Part shown: positions 19,820-29,972 of the stretch, piece after piece
Numbering within the stretch: position 1 is the stretch's first letter
How the letters are laid out: each line of letters starts with the position of its first letter
Assembly: GCA_008000375.1 (NCBI GenBank)
Contig: SMOI01000043.1
Location: 1 to 63,184 of the forward strand
DNA: 63,184 bases
From: Poteriospumella lacustris
Taxonomy: Eukaryota > Sar > Chrysophyceae > Chromulinales > Dinobryaceae
Direction of reading: 5' to 3'
Position numbers and translations under genes: made by a program
The notes under the pieces: generated by a model
Database searches by the model: none
Told to the model about the DNA's origin: nothing
What the model saw: only the letters and a program-made list of their open reading frames with translations

Positions 19820-20761
19820 TTACCACGCATCTGGCAACGGCTGTTGAAACGACGTCGCTCCATCGAACATTCTCACCCGGAGAGAGACACGACGTACATC
19901 CCACGTCTCCAGTGTCTGGTTGAACGATGAGGCTGTGTAAAACATGTAACTCATGGCAATGACCTCTCTCACATCCCATTTGTCCAGCGGCTGGTTGAAC
20001 GAGGTTGCTTGGTAAAACATGCAATTCATATTGGTCACCTGGCTCACGTCCCACGTGTCCAGCGGCTGATTGAACGACTCAGCACCATAGAACAAACCGT
20101 TCATATCTGTTACTCGACTGACGTCCCACGTCGACAACGGCTGATTGAACGACGACGCACGACAGAACAAGCCATTCACAATTGTGACCTGGCCGACCTT
20201 CCAACTGGCCAGTGGCTGGTTGAACACGGTGGCACCAGAAAACATATACTTGATGTTCCAGACACGACCAACGTCCCACGAAGACACGGACTGATTAAAC
20301 AAAGAAGCATAATAAAACATGCGGTCCATGGTCGTCACGTGACTCACATCCCACGTGTCCAACGGCTGGTTGAACTGGGTCGCATTGTAGAACATGTCCT
20401 CCATCGAGGTGACGTTTCGCACGTCCCAACGGTCGATGCGATCATTGAACGTGGCATTGCGGAAGAGCCGAGACATATCCGTCACCTGGCTTACGTCCCA
20501 ATCGTTGATGTCCCCGTACCGTTGTAAGGCCACCGCTCGTTGACCGCACCACAGCTGCACTGCCTCTCGTAGCGTATCGTTGTCGAATGTCACAAAGGCA
20601 TAGTCTTGGATCATCTGTCGCACGCCAAACGGCAAGATGCGGCCTCCACAACCTTCAGTCACCGCGCGATAGAGACACAGCTCCACTACCGTAGCGATCG
20701 GACGGTGCGTACGACCTGTGTCATCGGCTCGTGCTTCAGGAGTCGTCAGGGTGGTGGACAT
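19820..20761 (-). CDS. DUF285-type repeat protein, subfamily A
   Basis: A 313-aa tandem relative of 18126-19076. The N-terminal domain is nearly identical and the eight units differ (FNQSVSSW, FNQPLDKW, FNQTLETW). It ends FQQPLPDAW with an earlier stop. The start at 20761 is the family ATG, supported by the box at 20805-20819. It is divergent to the subfamily B gene at 21156, so this is the junction between the A and B parts of the array. Confidence 0.85.
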   Translation of the reverse strand: MSTTLTTPEARADDTGRTHRPIATVVELCLYRAVTEGCGGRILPFGVRQMIQDYAFVTFDNDTLREAVQLWCGQRAVALQRYGDINDWDVSQVTDMSRLFRNATFNDRIDRWDVRNVTSMEDMFYNATQFNQPLDTWDVSHVTTMDRMFYYASLFNQSVSSWDVGRVWNIKYMFSGATVFNQPLASWKVGQVTIVNGLFCRASSFNQPLSTWDVSRVTDMNGLFYGAESFNQPLDTWDVSQVTNMNCMFYQATSFNQPLDKWDVREVIAMSYMFYTASSFNQTLETWDVRRVSLRVRMFDGATSFQQPLPDAW

Positions 20762-20804
20762 GGGTTGGGTTGACTGTGAATGGGATGAGATCGGCAAATC
20801 CGCT

Positions 20805-20819
20805 CATATAAATATATGG
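20805..20819 (-). promoter_or_regulatory. TATA-like box
   Basis: CATATAAATATATGG (plus-strand reading), identical to 19120-19134, about 44 bp from the ATG at 20761. The 5' flank beyond it (20870-21030) resembles 19190-19345. Confidence 0.55.
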
Positions 20820-21155
20820 TATAGGGTATATATCCAATAAATGTCGATGACTCGGTCTGACTGACCGAGCTGTTGCTGCTGGGAAAGGCAAGGTTGACGA
20901 CATGTACAGTTGTTATCGCTGTTAAAGTAGTGCATGTGTTCCGCTTTCAACACGAGGATTGTTCGATATTATGCGGTACATTTGGAGCAAATACCAAACT
21001 GCACATATGGACTCACAAGTCACTAAGGCATGTACTTTATCCGTACGCACACATCACACAGAAATAGAAATAATCCACAGCGTGTGAATAAACAAGGTAA
21101 GGTACAGATAAAAATATATGAGTGGTTTCCCGAAATCATCGGTTCATAGACACTC

Positions 21156-22097
21156 ATGTTCACCATGACGACACCGCAAGCACGAACCGATGAAGCCAGT
21201 CGCACTCGCCGTCCGATCAAAATGGAACTGGACTTGTGTCTGTATCGCGTGGTGAGCGAGCAATGTGGAGGCCGAATCTTGCCGTTTGGCGTGCGGCAAC
21301 TGATCAAAGCCTATGCCTGGGTTGTGTTCAACAACGATACGCTACGAGAGGCGGTGAAGTTGTGGTGCCGGAGACGAGCATATGCCATAGAAAAGTACGG
21401 AGACATCAACGACTGGGACGTGAGCCGGGTAACATACATGGCTTCTCTCTTCTGCAATACCCCGTTCAACGATCGCATCGACCGTTGGGAGGTGCGGAAC
21501 GTCACATCGATGGAGCGCATGTTCAGCTGTGCGAAACGTTTCAACCAGCCGCTGGACACGTGGGACGTGGGTCGGGTGATCGACATGAGTTACATGTTTG
21601 GGGGCACCTCATCGTTCAATCAGCCACTGGCCGCTTGGGACGTTAGTCGGGTCACCAATATGCATGCGATGTTCGCTCGTGCCGACGCGTTTAACCAGCC
21701 ACTGACCACGTGGAATGTGAGCCGGGTGACCACTGTGTGCTACATGTTTTCCAAAGCCTCGTCGTTCAATCAACCCGTGGACACGTGGGATATGAGTCGA
21801 GTGACCGACATGAGTTACCTGTTCAATGATGCCGTGTCGTTCAACCAGCCGTTAGCCACGTGGGATGTGCGTCACGTCACCAGTATGGAAGGTGTGTTCT
21901 ACGGTGCCGTGTCCTTCAATCAGCCGTTGGACACGTGGGACGTGAGGCACGTCACCAATATGATATTTATGTTTTATGAAGCCTCTGCGTTCAACCAGTC
22001 GCTGGAGAGATGGGATCTGAGTCGGGTTATGCACCGGGCAGGTATGTTTACGGGAGCGACGTCGTATCAACCGACGGGGCCCGTGTCGCCATTATAA
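21156..22097 (+). CDS. DUF285-type repeat protein, subfamily B
   Basis: A 313-aa protein starting MFTMTTPQARTDEASR, with the subfamily B core (MELDLCLYRVVSEQCGGRIL) and eight units. The last, FNQSLERWDLSRVMH, leads to the subfamily B cap GATSYQPTGPVSPL. A second in-frame ATG three codons on is the one most B genes use. The 5' flank ending GGTTCATAGACAC is repeated before the gene at 23172. Confidence 0.85.
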   Translation: MFTMTTPQARTDEASRTRRPIKMELDLCLYRVVSEQCGGRILPFGVRQLIKAYAWVVFNNDTLREAVKLWCRRRAYAIEKYGDINDWDVSRVTYMASLFCNTPFNDRIDRWEVRNVTSMERMFSCAKRFNQPLDTWDVGRVIDMSYMFGGTSSFNQPLAAWDVSRVTNMHAMFARADAFNQPLTTWNVSRVTTVCYMFSKASSFNQPVDTWDMSRVTDMSYLFNDAVSFNQPLATWDVRHVTSMEGVFYGAVSFNQPLDTWDVRHVTNMIFMFYEASAFNQSLERWDLSRVMHRAGMFTGATSYQPTGPVSPL

Positions 22098-22133
22098 ATT
22101 ACCCCTCTACTTCTATACGGTATCATCGATCAC

Positions 22134-22762
22134 ACTCGGAGAGTACATTTACGTACTGGCCTACGATATCATGGTGTACCCATCAAGGGACAGAGTCGTG
22201 TGCAGCTTCATTAACACGTGTCCTGTGCCTGTGCCGGTGCCTGTGCCGGTGGATCTCTATGACCAATGGACGATTCACAAACCGAGGGTTCGCTGTCAGG
22301 CGACAAGGGCACTCGAACCCCTCGGCATCGGGTACGTGACCCAGTTAATTCTATAAATATGAATCATGCCCACCACCCACACCGTGAAGGTCCTTGTGGC
22401 GTCAAACCTCATCTCTGCGGAAGCGGAAATCTTGATTGTTTCGGAGTGAAGTCCAAGCGTGAAGTCAGCTGTGATCAGGGTCGTATGAACAGTGGAAGAC
22501 CAGATGTGGTGGGAAGTGTGTGCGATCATCACAACGGTGGACGGTACGGTGGCCGTCGCCGAACGTGGTTCCAACTCCTCTGTAATCTAACCGTGTTCGA
22601 AGAGACTAGTGCTATGCTTGAAGCTTGGAAGTAGGTGTGATACCTACCTGCGGTGGTGAAGCGACTTCGTTTCATCCGACGTTGCCCGTGAAGGACCAAA
22701 CGTGGCAGTCGTCCAGACGTTGAGGAGGTCGTGTGATGGAATATGATCGCCACGTTTCGCAC
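22134..22762 (+). repeat. 3'-flank repeat R3, copy a
   Basis: A block beginning CATCAAGGGACAG and containing CCTGTGCCGGTG runs and GACCAATGG follows this B gene. Related blocks follow the other B genes at about 24060, 25000-25470 (minus), 26900-27400 (minus) and 29370-29905 (minus), always on the 3' side and in the gene's orientation. The part from 22400 matches the reverse complement of 29380-29640. A short VPVPVP-like reading frame is present but not conserved. Confidence 0.55.
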
Positions 22763-23171
22763 GGAAAGCGGTCAGGTCGATTACTTTATCAGTTATTTAG
22801 CAAGTACATGTAAGTGGGTATGTATGCAGCTGTATAGAACTCGTCTCAATACCACATCAAACTACAGAATGGAGGAACTATTGGGCACGTACGATCCACG
22901 TACATGCCTCAGCGCCATATGAATCACAATGTGCCCTTTCATACTTCCCCTTAAATGTACCGCGTTATATCGCACAATCCTCGTGTGGAACAGACAGCAC
23001 TTCCACTGCTTTCCATCGACTCCTGCTGTACATCTGTCAACCTTCCCGTTCCCAGCGACCGACTCGCTCATCATCGACCGACGCGTAATCGAAGCAATCT
23101 ATGTCTATGTTGCCACTGATATTTACTATTTACATGCGTGGTTCACCGAAATCATCGGTTCATAGACACTG
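22763..23171. other. Intergenic region and 5' flank of next gene
   Basis: No gene is seen. The right end (23130-23171) duplicates the leader of the gene at 21156, and 22920-23060 resembles the 5' flanks at 19190 and 20870 in reverse orientation. Confidence 0.4.
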
Positions 23172-23849
23172 ATGTTCACCATGACGACTCTTGATCCACG
23201 AGCCGATGAAGCCGGTCGTACGCACCGTCCGATCAAAATGGAACTGGACTTGTGTCTGTATCGCGCGGTGACTGAGCAATGTGGAGGCCGCATCTTGCCG
23301 TTTGGCGTGAGACAGCTGATCAAGGAGTATGCCTTTGTGAAATTCGACAACGAGACGCTACGAGAGGCGGTGCAGCTGTGGTGCGGTCAACGAGTGGTGG
23401 CCTTACAACGGTACGGGGACATCAACGATTGGGACGTGAGCCAGGTCACAGACATGGCTTCTCTCTTTTGCAATACTACGTTCAACGATCGCATTGACCG
23501 TTGGGACGTACGGAACGTCACTTCGATGAGCCGCATGTTTTACCTGGCGCCACGCTTCAACCAGCCACTGGCCAGTTGGGACGTGAGCCGGGTGACCGAC
23601 ATGAGTTACATGTTTTACAGAGCCTCGTCGTTCAATCAACCTGTGGATAAGTGGGATGTCAGTCAGGTTTCGGATATGGGTTACCTGTTTCACGGTGCCG
23701 TGTCGTTTAACCAGCCGTTAGCCACGTGGGATGTGCGTCACGTCACGAATATGAGCTACATGTTTTATGGAGCCACGGCGTTTAACCAGTCGTTGGAGGG
23801 ATGGGATCTACGTCGAGTGACGCACACCACAGCTATGTTTAAGTGGTAA
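23172..23849 (+). CDS. Short DUF285-type repeat protein, subfamily B
   Basis: At 225 aa this is the shortest intact member: N-terminal domain, FNDRIDRW unit and only four further units (FNQPLASW, FNQPVDKW, FNQPLATW, FNQSLEGW), ending TAMFKW where relatives continue GATSYQPT. The core mixes subfamily features (AVTEQCGG with GQRVVALQRYG). Loss of three units by recombination between repeats explains the length. The early stop removes the cap but not the solenoid. Confidence 0.8.
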   Translation: MFTMTTLDPRADEAGRTHRPIKMELDLCLYRAVTEQCGGRILPFGVRQLIKEYAFVKFDNETLREAVQLWCGQRVVALQRYGDINDWDVSQVTDMASLFCNTTFNDRIDRWDVRNVTSMSRMFYLAPRFNQPLASWDVSRVTDMSYMFYRASSFNQPVDKWDVSQVSDMGYLFHGAVSFNQPLATWDVRHVTNMSYMFYGATAFNQSLEGWDLRRVTHTTAMFKW

Positions 23850-24059
23850 TCAGGTATCAACTATCCACCGATGGTGCCCGTGTCGAGAGATGGACCATGT
23901 TAGTGCCGAGTAGAGATGGGGATCTCGAAGGTACGGACGGCTCCCTCTCTATACCCCTCACTGGGCTATGGTCCTGTTCTGTAGAACAATTGCATCGCCA
24001 AAGGGTCTCGATGTCCCTGTGCTGTATCTACACTTCGAGTGTGTATATGTATATAAGTT

Positions 24060-24420
24060 ATCATATGGTGTATCCATCAAGGGACAGGGTCGTGTGTAGC
24101 TGTAACTGTAACACGTGTCGTGTTCCTGTTCCTGTTCCTGTTGGTCTCTATGGCCAATGGACGAGTCGCAAAACCGAGGGGTTCGCAGTCATAAGTAGGC
24201 ATGCGACAGGGTTCGCCTCATTCCTATCCGATTATCAGCACCCCAACCCATGGGTATCGCGTGCGGGACTCCGTTTAACCTGCTGCCAAACACACACTCC
24301 TAGAACCCCGGAGAACCTAATCTCTTCGGGAGCTGAAAGCACAACAAGTGTGTCTGCGTATAGCAGCTGCATCGTCACAACGTTGAAACACCGTTCTGTC
24401 TGAGCGAGAGTGTCTGTCAC
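24060..24420 (+). repeat. 3'-flank repeat R3, copy b
   Basis: It starts CATCAAGGGACAGGGTCGTG, followed by CCTGTTCCTGTTCCTG and GGCCAATGG. It follows the gene at 23172-23849 as copy a follows the gene at 21156. Confidence 0.55.
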
Positions 24421-24429
24421 CCATTTTTT

Positions 24430-24990
24430 AATACCTAAAGCCTAAAGCCGTAGCACTTAGGTACCCAAAGGGTGAGGCAGGTCACCGATATGGAAAACGA
24501 ACGGTTTGTTCGTTCAATCGACGTCTGGGACAGTTCTTTGACAAATAACTGTGATATAGCAATTGACCTATCCTTAATACGATATTGCATCACGACCTCC
24601 TCAACTTCTGGACGACTGCCACCTATGGTCCTTCACTGGCAACGTCTGATGAAACGAAGTCGCTTCTTAACCGCACTTCATAACACAAGCAATAGTGCGG
24701 GATCTATCTCGGTTAGTTATAGATGAGTTGGGATCACGTTCGGCCCCGGCCACCGTAACGTCTACCGTTACAATACACACCACCCATACGTCTATTGGGT
24801 AGTTGAGCGACGAAGCTCCGCACACCATGTGCCTCATATCGGTGACCTGTCTCATCTCTGTTGGTGAAGTGACAAAGCTCAGTAATACTGGTAACCCAAA
24901 TGGGTGATAGATACTCTCGCTCGTCATCCATAGTGGACGGCACGTCGCCCGCTCGGGCACCAAGCACATTCCCTTTTGTTAAACAAAGGC
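24430..24990. pseudogene. Degenerate DUF285 relics
   Basis: Short remnants survive on both strands: plus-strand RQVTDMEN near 24475, and minus-strand EMRQVTDMRHMVCGASSLNYPIDVW at about 24785-24865. The block 24590-24690 is an inverted match of 22650-22740. No frame is intact. Confidence 0.5.
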
Positions 24991-24999
24991 AACGCCATC

Positions 25000-25470
25000 A
25001 AAATGGTAAAGATACATTTCGTAATAGTGTTCTCCCTTTTGTTCATGCAGGTGTTGTTTCACCGCTGTGGCCATACAGCTGCATACTTACACCTACTGTT
25101 GTACCACAATCGCAGGGTGCAATCGGTCGATTACTTCGTTACCGTTCGCAATAGCTCTCGTCACAACGAGCAAGGTTTCCGTGCTTTCCGAAGCGATCAG
25201 GTTCTACGGTACAAGGACCTTCACGGATTGTTGTGTGGGTGGTAGACATGATTCATATTTAACGAATCACCTGGGTTACGTTACAAAAGGCCGGCGAGCC
25301 CTGCCGAGGATCGCAATGAAATGCTACTGTCATGAAATTGCCGGACTGCAAACCCTCGGTTGGTGAAACTTATATTGCCGCTATAGATAGAGAGAAACAG
25401 GAATAGTGACGGCAACAGGACACGTGAAAACGCTACACACGACCCTGTCACTAGATGGTTACACCCATGA
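25000..25470 (-). repeat. 3'-flank repeat R3, copy c
   Basis: Minus-strand relative of the R3 blocks, on the 3' side of the gene at 25579-26547. It has the GACAGGGTCGTGTG box near 25438-25451 and ACCGAGGGTTTGCAGTC near 25345. Confidence 0.5.
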
Positions 25471-25578
25471 TATCCTTTATTTGGATACATAGTCCACATG
25501 CTCGGAGTGGTGTGGATGATCTCGTATAGAAGCAGAGGGACACATCTGTCCCATCTGCTCATCTGTCGCATTAGGCCA

Positions 25579-26547
25579 TTAAAATGGCCCATCTGTCGCC
25601 ATAGGCACCGTCGGGTGATACGACGTCGTTCCGGTAAGCATACCTGCCCTGTACGTAACCCGACTTATATCCCATCTCGCCAACGACTGGTTGAACGCTG
25701 TGGCTCCACAAAACATGTACACCATACTGGTGACGTGGCTCACGTCCCATGTGTCTAACGGCTGATTAAACGACACGGCACCGTAGAACACACCTTCCAT
25801 ACTGGTGACGTGACGCACATCCCACGTGGCCAACGGCTGGTTAAACGAAATAACACCATGAAACATATAGTTTATATCTGTAACTTGACTCATATCCCAC
25901 GTGGCTAACGGCTGGTTGAACGACAAGGCTTTGGAAAACATGGAACCCATATCGGTCACCCGGCTCACATTCCACGTGGTCAGTTGTTGGTTAAAGGCGG
26001 TGGCGCGAGAGAACATATACTGCATGTTCGTGACTCGACTAACATCCCATGAGTCTAATGGCTGGTTAAAGGACAAGGCACCACTGAATATGCTGCGCAA
26101 AGTCTTCACCCGACTCACGTTCCACGAGTCCAACGGCTGGTTGAAGTCAGCCGCCAGGTAAAACATACGGGCCATCGAGGTGACGTTCCGAACGTCCCAA
26201 CGGTCGATACGATCATTGAACCTGGTGTACGCAAAGAGAGAAGCTGTGTCTGTAACCTGGCTCACGTCCCAATCGTTGATGTCTCCGTATCGTTGTTGTG
26301 CGATCGCTCGGTCGCCGCACCACAGCTTCACCGCCTCTCGCAGCGTATCGTTGTCGAATGTCATTTGACATTGTCGAAAGGCATACTCGTTGATCATTTG
26401 TCGCACGCCAAACGGCAAGATTCGGCCTCGGCATTGCTCGCTGACTACGCGATAGAGACACAAGTCCAGTTCCATTTTGATCGGACGATGAGTACAACGA
26501 CCAGTTTCATCGGTTCGTGCTTGCGGTGTCGTCATGGTGGTAGACAT
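25579..26547 (-). CDS. DUF285-type repeat protein, subfamily B
   Basis: A 322-aa protein (MSTTMTTPQARTDETGRCTHR) with eight units, ending SYHPTVPMATDGPF. In the N-terminal domain the usual YAFVKFDND reads YAFRQCQMTFDND, a four-residue insertion made by a small local duplication of GTCA/GACATTGTCG near 26360-26375. It is tandem with the gene at 28065-29021, including 5' flank (TACGTTTATGGGTAGAGATT) and 3' flank. Confidence 0.85.
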   Translation of the reverse strand: MSTTMTTPQARTDETGRCTHRPIKMELDLCLYRVVSEQCRGRILPFGVRQMINEYAFRQCQMTFDNDTLREAVKLWCGDRAIAQQRYGDINDWDVSQVTDTASLFAYTRFNDRIDRWDVRNVTSMARMFYLAADFNQPLDSWNVSRVKTLRSIFSGALSFNQPLDSWDVSRVTNMQYMFSRATAFNQQLTTWNVSRVTDMGSMFSKALSFNQPLATWDMSQVTDINYMFHGVISFNQPLATWDVRHVTSMEGVFYGAVSFNQPLDTWDVSHVTSMVYMFCGATAFNQSLARWDISRVTYRAGMLTGTTSYHPTVPMATDGPF

Positions 26548-28064
26548 GGTTCAATCTGTGAAAGGACGACGATTTGAGTGGACGACTCATACGTTTATGG
26601 GTAGAGATTTCTTGTCTCAGGCAGACGTCGATTGCTCCGCCGCCGCTGCAGGTGCTGGGAAAGTGGGCTGCGTCAACGCGTGTGTACAGCCGGTATCGCT
26701 TGAAAGACTCTCAACTGCTGCTCTCTCAACACCAACGTTGTGCATTACGGTGCGGTACATCTGTTGCGAAGAAACAAACAACACTATAGTGTTTAACGTG
26801 GACAGCACCATGTACAAGGAGCATCGCCCACGGTACCGGTCCTGTAGTACTACGGACTGGTTTTTGCTGCCTACGTTACCATGCGAACTGTGACGATCAT
26901 ACCATTCCTGAACTGCCTACCTCTCTACCTTCAAACTTCGAGCATAGCAATAGACTGGGATCTGTCTCTTCGACCACGGTAAGTTGCACACGCGGCACTT
27001 CCGACCACATCTGACCTTTCACCATCAATATGACCCTGGTCACCGCTGTCGCAACGACTACGCGCATGGAGTACACGCTTAAGCGATCGAGTGTTTTTGC
27101 TTCCGAAAGAGAATAGGTTCTTCGCTACGGTGGGGGGTGGTAGGTATGATTCATAGTTAAACGAATTTTACTGGCTTACGAACCCGATACGGATGGGTTG
27201 AGGTTCCGGCGAAGGCTCAGTAAGGAATGTTCCAATCATGTCAAACATGACTGCGATCCCTTGTTTGGGAATCCCCCATTGGCCACTGAAAGAAACAGGC
27301 ACAAGAATATGAACAGGAGCAGGAACAAGATCCGTGTTAACGCGGCACACGACCCTGTCACTTCATGGCTAAACCCATGATTTCTTTCCTATAGTAGCCC
27401 ACTACTAGACATGCTCGGAGTGGTGTGGAGGATACCGTATAGAAGCCGAAGGGCCATTATTTAAAATGGTCCATCTTTCGCCACGGGCACCGTCGGATGA
27501 TACGACGTCGCTCCCTTGAACATACCCGTCATGCACATTCTAGTTAGTTACACATTCTAAGTGTTGTTGAAGGAGGTGGCACCATCAAAAGTAGTCGCCT
27601 GACGTTTTTATGTTGCACATGTGTCCGATGGGCGGCAAAGGAAAAGCGATGGCACCGAGAAAGATGCGTTTCGTTTCGCACGTCCCAGCAATCGATACGT
27701 TCGCTGAATGAACGTGGTATAAGAATGGACGTCTGTCTCCCAGCAGTACTGCCTGTTACGGTAGCACACGTACGTCTCCTCTCTGGTTCAGTGACGCGTC
27801 TCTGTAAACCACACAGGTGGCTCTTGTCGTCCACAGTGGACGGGGAGTCCACTCGCTCGGCACATCACACATCCGCCCTCCCTATGCTTGACAAGGATCA
27901 GGGCAGTGCCATCCCGTCGTACACCATTCATTTCGTAAATTATGGTCTCCCTCATGTATAAGGGTGCTTCACCGCTGTGGCTGTACAGCTTCATACGCAC
28001 ACACATTGGTCGAGCACGCTCGGAGTGCAGTGGATAAACACCGTATACAGCAGAGGGGGGGTAA
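26548..28064. other. Duplicated flanks and relics
   Basis: Bases 26548-26890 are the 5' flank, repeated at 29022-29340. Bases 26900-27400 are R3 copy d; the ACCCGATACGGATGGG box here recurs 2518 bp downstream. At 27480-27530 a relic of the B cap (ATACGACGTCGCTCCCTTGAA) and at 27665-27720 a relic of the FxERIDCWDVRN unit remain. No intact gene is seen. Confidence 0.5.
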
Positions 28065-29021
28065 TCAAAACGGCTCATCTATCGCCTCGGGCATCGTCGG
28101 TTGATACGACGTCGCTCCATGAAACATACCCGTCATGGTCGTAACCCGACTTATATCCCATCTCTCCAGTGGCTGATTGAACGCTGTGGCTCCACAAAAC
28201 ATGCACGCCATACTGGTCACGTGACGCACGTCCCACGTGTCCAGCGGCTGATCAAACGCTACGGCACCGTAGAACACACCTTCCATATTGGTGACGTGAC
28301 TCACATCCCATGTGGCTAACGGCTGGTTAAATGCTACAGCACCATGAAATAGGTTATCCATATCAGTCACCTGACTCACATTCCACGTGTCCACGGGTTG
28401 ATTGAACGACGCGGCTTTGGAAAACATGGAACCCATGTCGGTCACTCGGCTCACATTCCAACTGCCCAGTGGCTGGTTAAACGAGGCGACACGAGAGAAC
28501 ATACTACGCATATTGGTGACCCGACCAACATCCCATGAGGCTAATGGCTGGTTAAAGGACAAGGCACCATCGAATATGCTGCGCATGTTCTTCACCCGAC
28601 TCACGTTCCACGTGTCCAGTGATTGATTGAAATCGGACGCCAGGTAAAACATACGGGCCATCGAGGTGACGTTCCGGACGTCCCAGCGGTCGATACGATC
28701 ATTGAACCTAGTGTACGCAAAGAGAGAAGCTGTGTCTGTAACCTGGCTCACGTCCCAATCGTTGATGTCCCCATAACATTGTTGTGCGATCGCTCGGTCA
28801 CCGCACCACAGCTTTACCGCCTCTCGTATCGTATCGTTGTCGAATTTCACAAAGGCATACTCCTTGATCATCTGTCGCACGCCAAACGGCAATATTCGGC
28901 CTCCGCATTGCGCGCTGACCACGCGATAGAGACACAAGTCCACTTCCATTGTGATCGGACGGTGAGTACAACGACCAGTTTCATCGGTTCGTGCTTGCGG
29001 TGTCGTCATGGTGGTAGACAT
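28065..29021 (-). CDS. DUF285-type repeat protein, subfamily B
   Basis: A 318-aa tandem relative of 25579-26547 without the N-terminal insertion. It has eight units, among them FNQSLDTW, FNQPVDTW and FDQPLDTW. The cap is SYQPTMPEAIDEPF. The 5' flanks of the two genes remain alignable for more than 300 bp, which dates the duplication as recent. Confidence 0.85.
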   Translation of the reverse strand: MSTTMTTPQARTDETGRCTHRPITMEVDLCLYRVVSAQCGGRILPFGVRQMIKEYAFVKFDNDTIREAVKLWCGDRAIAQQCYGDINDWDVSQVTDTASLFAYTRFNDRIDRWDVRNVTSMARMFYLASDFNQSLDTWNVSRVKNMRSIFDGALSFNQPLASWDVGRVTNMRSMFSRVASFNQPLGSWNVSRVTDMGSMFSKAASFNQPVDTWNVSQVTDMDNLFHGAVAFNQPLATWDVSHVTNMEGVFYGAVAFDQPLDTWDVRHVTSMACMFCGATAFNQPLERWDISRVTTMTGMFHGATSYQPTMPEAIDEPF

Positions 29022-29369
29022 GGTTCAATCTGTGAAAGGACGACGATTTGAGTGGACGACTCATACGTTTATGGGTAGAGATTTCTTGTCTCAGGCAGAC
29101 GTCGATTGCTCCGCCGCCGCTGCAGCAGGTGCTGCGGCTGGGAAAGTGGGCTGCGTCAACGCGTGTGTACAGCCGGTATCGCTGGAAAGACTCTCAATTG
29201 CTGCTGTCTCAATACCAACGTTGTGCATTGTGTTGCGGTACATCGGTTGCGAAGGAACAAACAAAACAATACAAGAAGCAATGCCCACGGTACCGGTCCT
29301 GTAGTACTACGGACTGGTTTGCTGCCTACGTTACCATGCGAACTGGGACGATCATACCATTCCTGAACT

Positions 29370-29905
29370 GCCTACGTCGTCTGAACAACCCGACGTTACT
29401 ACGGTACCGGGTGCGGTGCCTTCCTAACCGCAGGTATCACACCTACCTTCAAGCTTCGAGCATAGCCACAGACTGGGATCTGTCTCTTCGAACACGGAAA
29501 GTTGCACACGCGGCGCTTCCTACCACATCTGACCTTTCACCATCAATATGACCTTGGTCACCGCTGTCGCAACGACTACGCGCATGGAGTACACGCTAAA
29601 GCGATCGAGATTGCTTGCTTCCGAAAGAGAATAGGTTCTACGCTACGGTGGGGGGTGGTAGGTATGATTCATAGTTAAACGAATTTTACTGGCTTACGAA
29701 CCCGATACGGATGGGTTGAGGTTCCGGCGAAGGCTCAGTAAGGAATGTTCCAATCATGTCAAACATGACTGCGATCCCTTGTTTGGGAATCCCCCATTGG
29801 CCACTGAAAGAAACAGGCACAAGAATATGAACAGGAGCAGGAACAAGATCCGTGTTAACGCTACACACGACCACTTAATGGCTAAACTCATGATTTCTTT
29901 CCTAT
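29370..29905 (-). repeat. 3'-flank repeat R3, copy e
   Basis: Nearly identical to 26900-27400 and on the 3' side of the gene at 29973-30926. Its upstream part, 29380-29640, is an inverted match of 22400-22740. Confidence 0.6.
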
Positions 29906-29972
29906 AGTAGTCCACTAGTATCCATGCTCGGAGTGGTGTGGATGATACCGTATAGAAGCAGAAGGACTATTA

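Noticed and set aside
27168-29874. Short PVPVP/GQWGIPKQGIAVMF frames in R3
   Set aside because: Not conserved in frame across the five R3 copies; a by-product of CCTGTG-type repeats.
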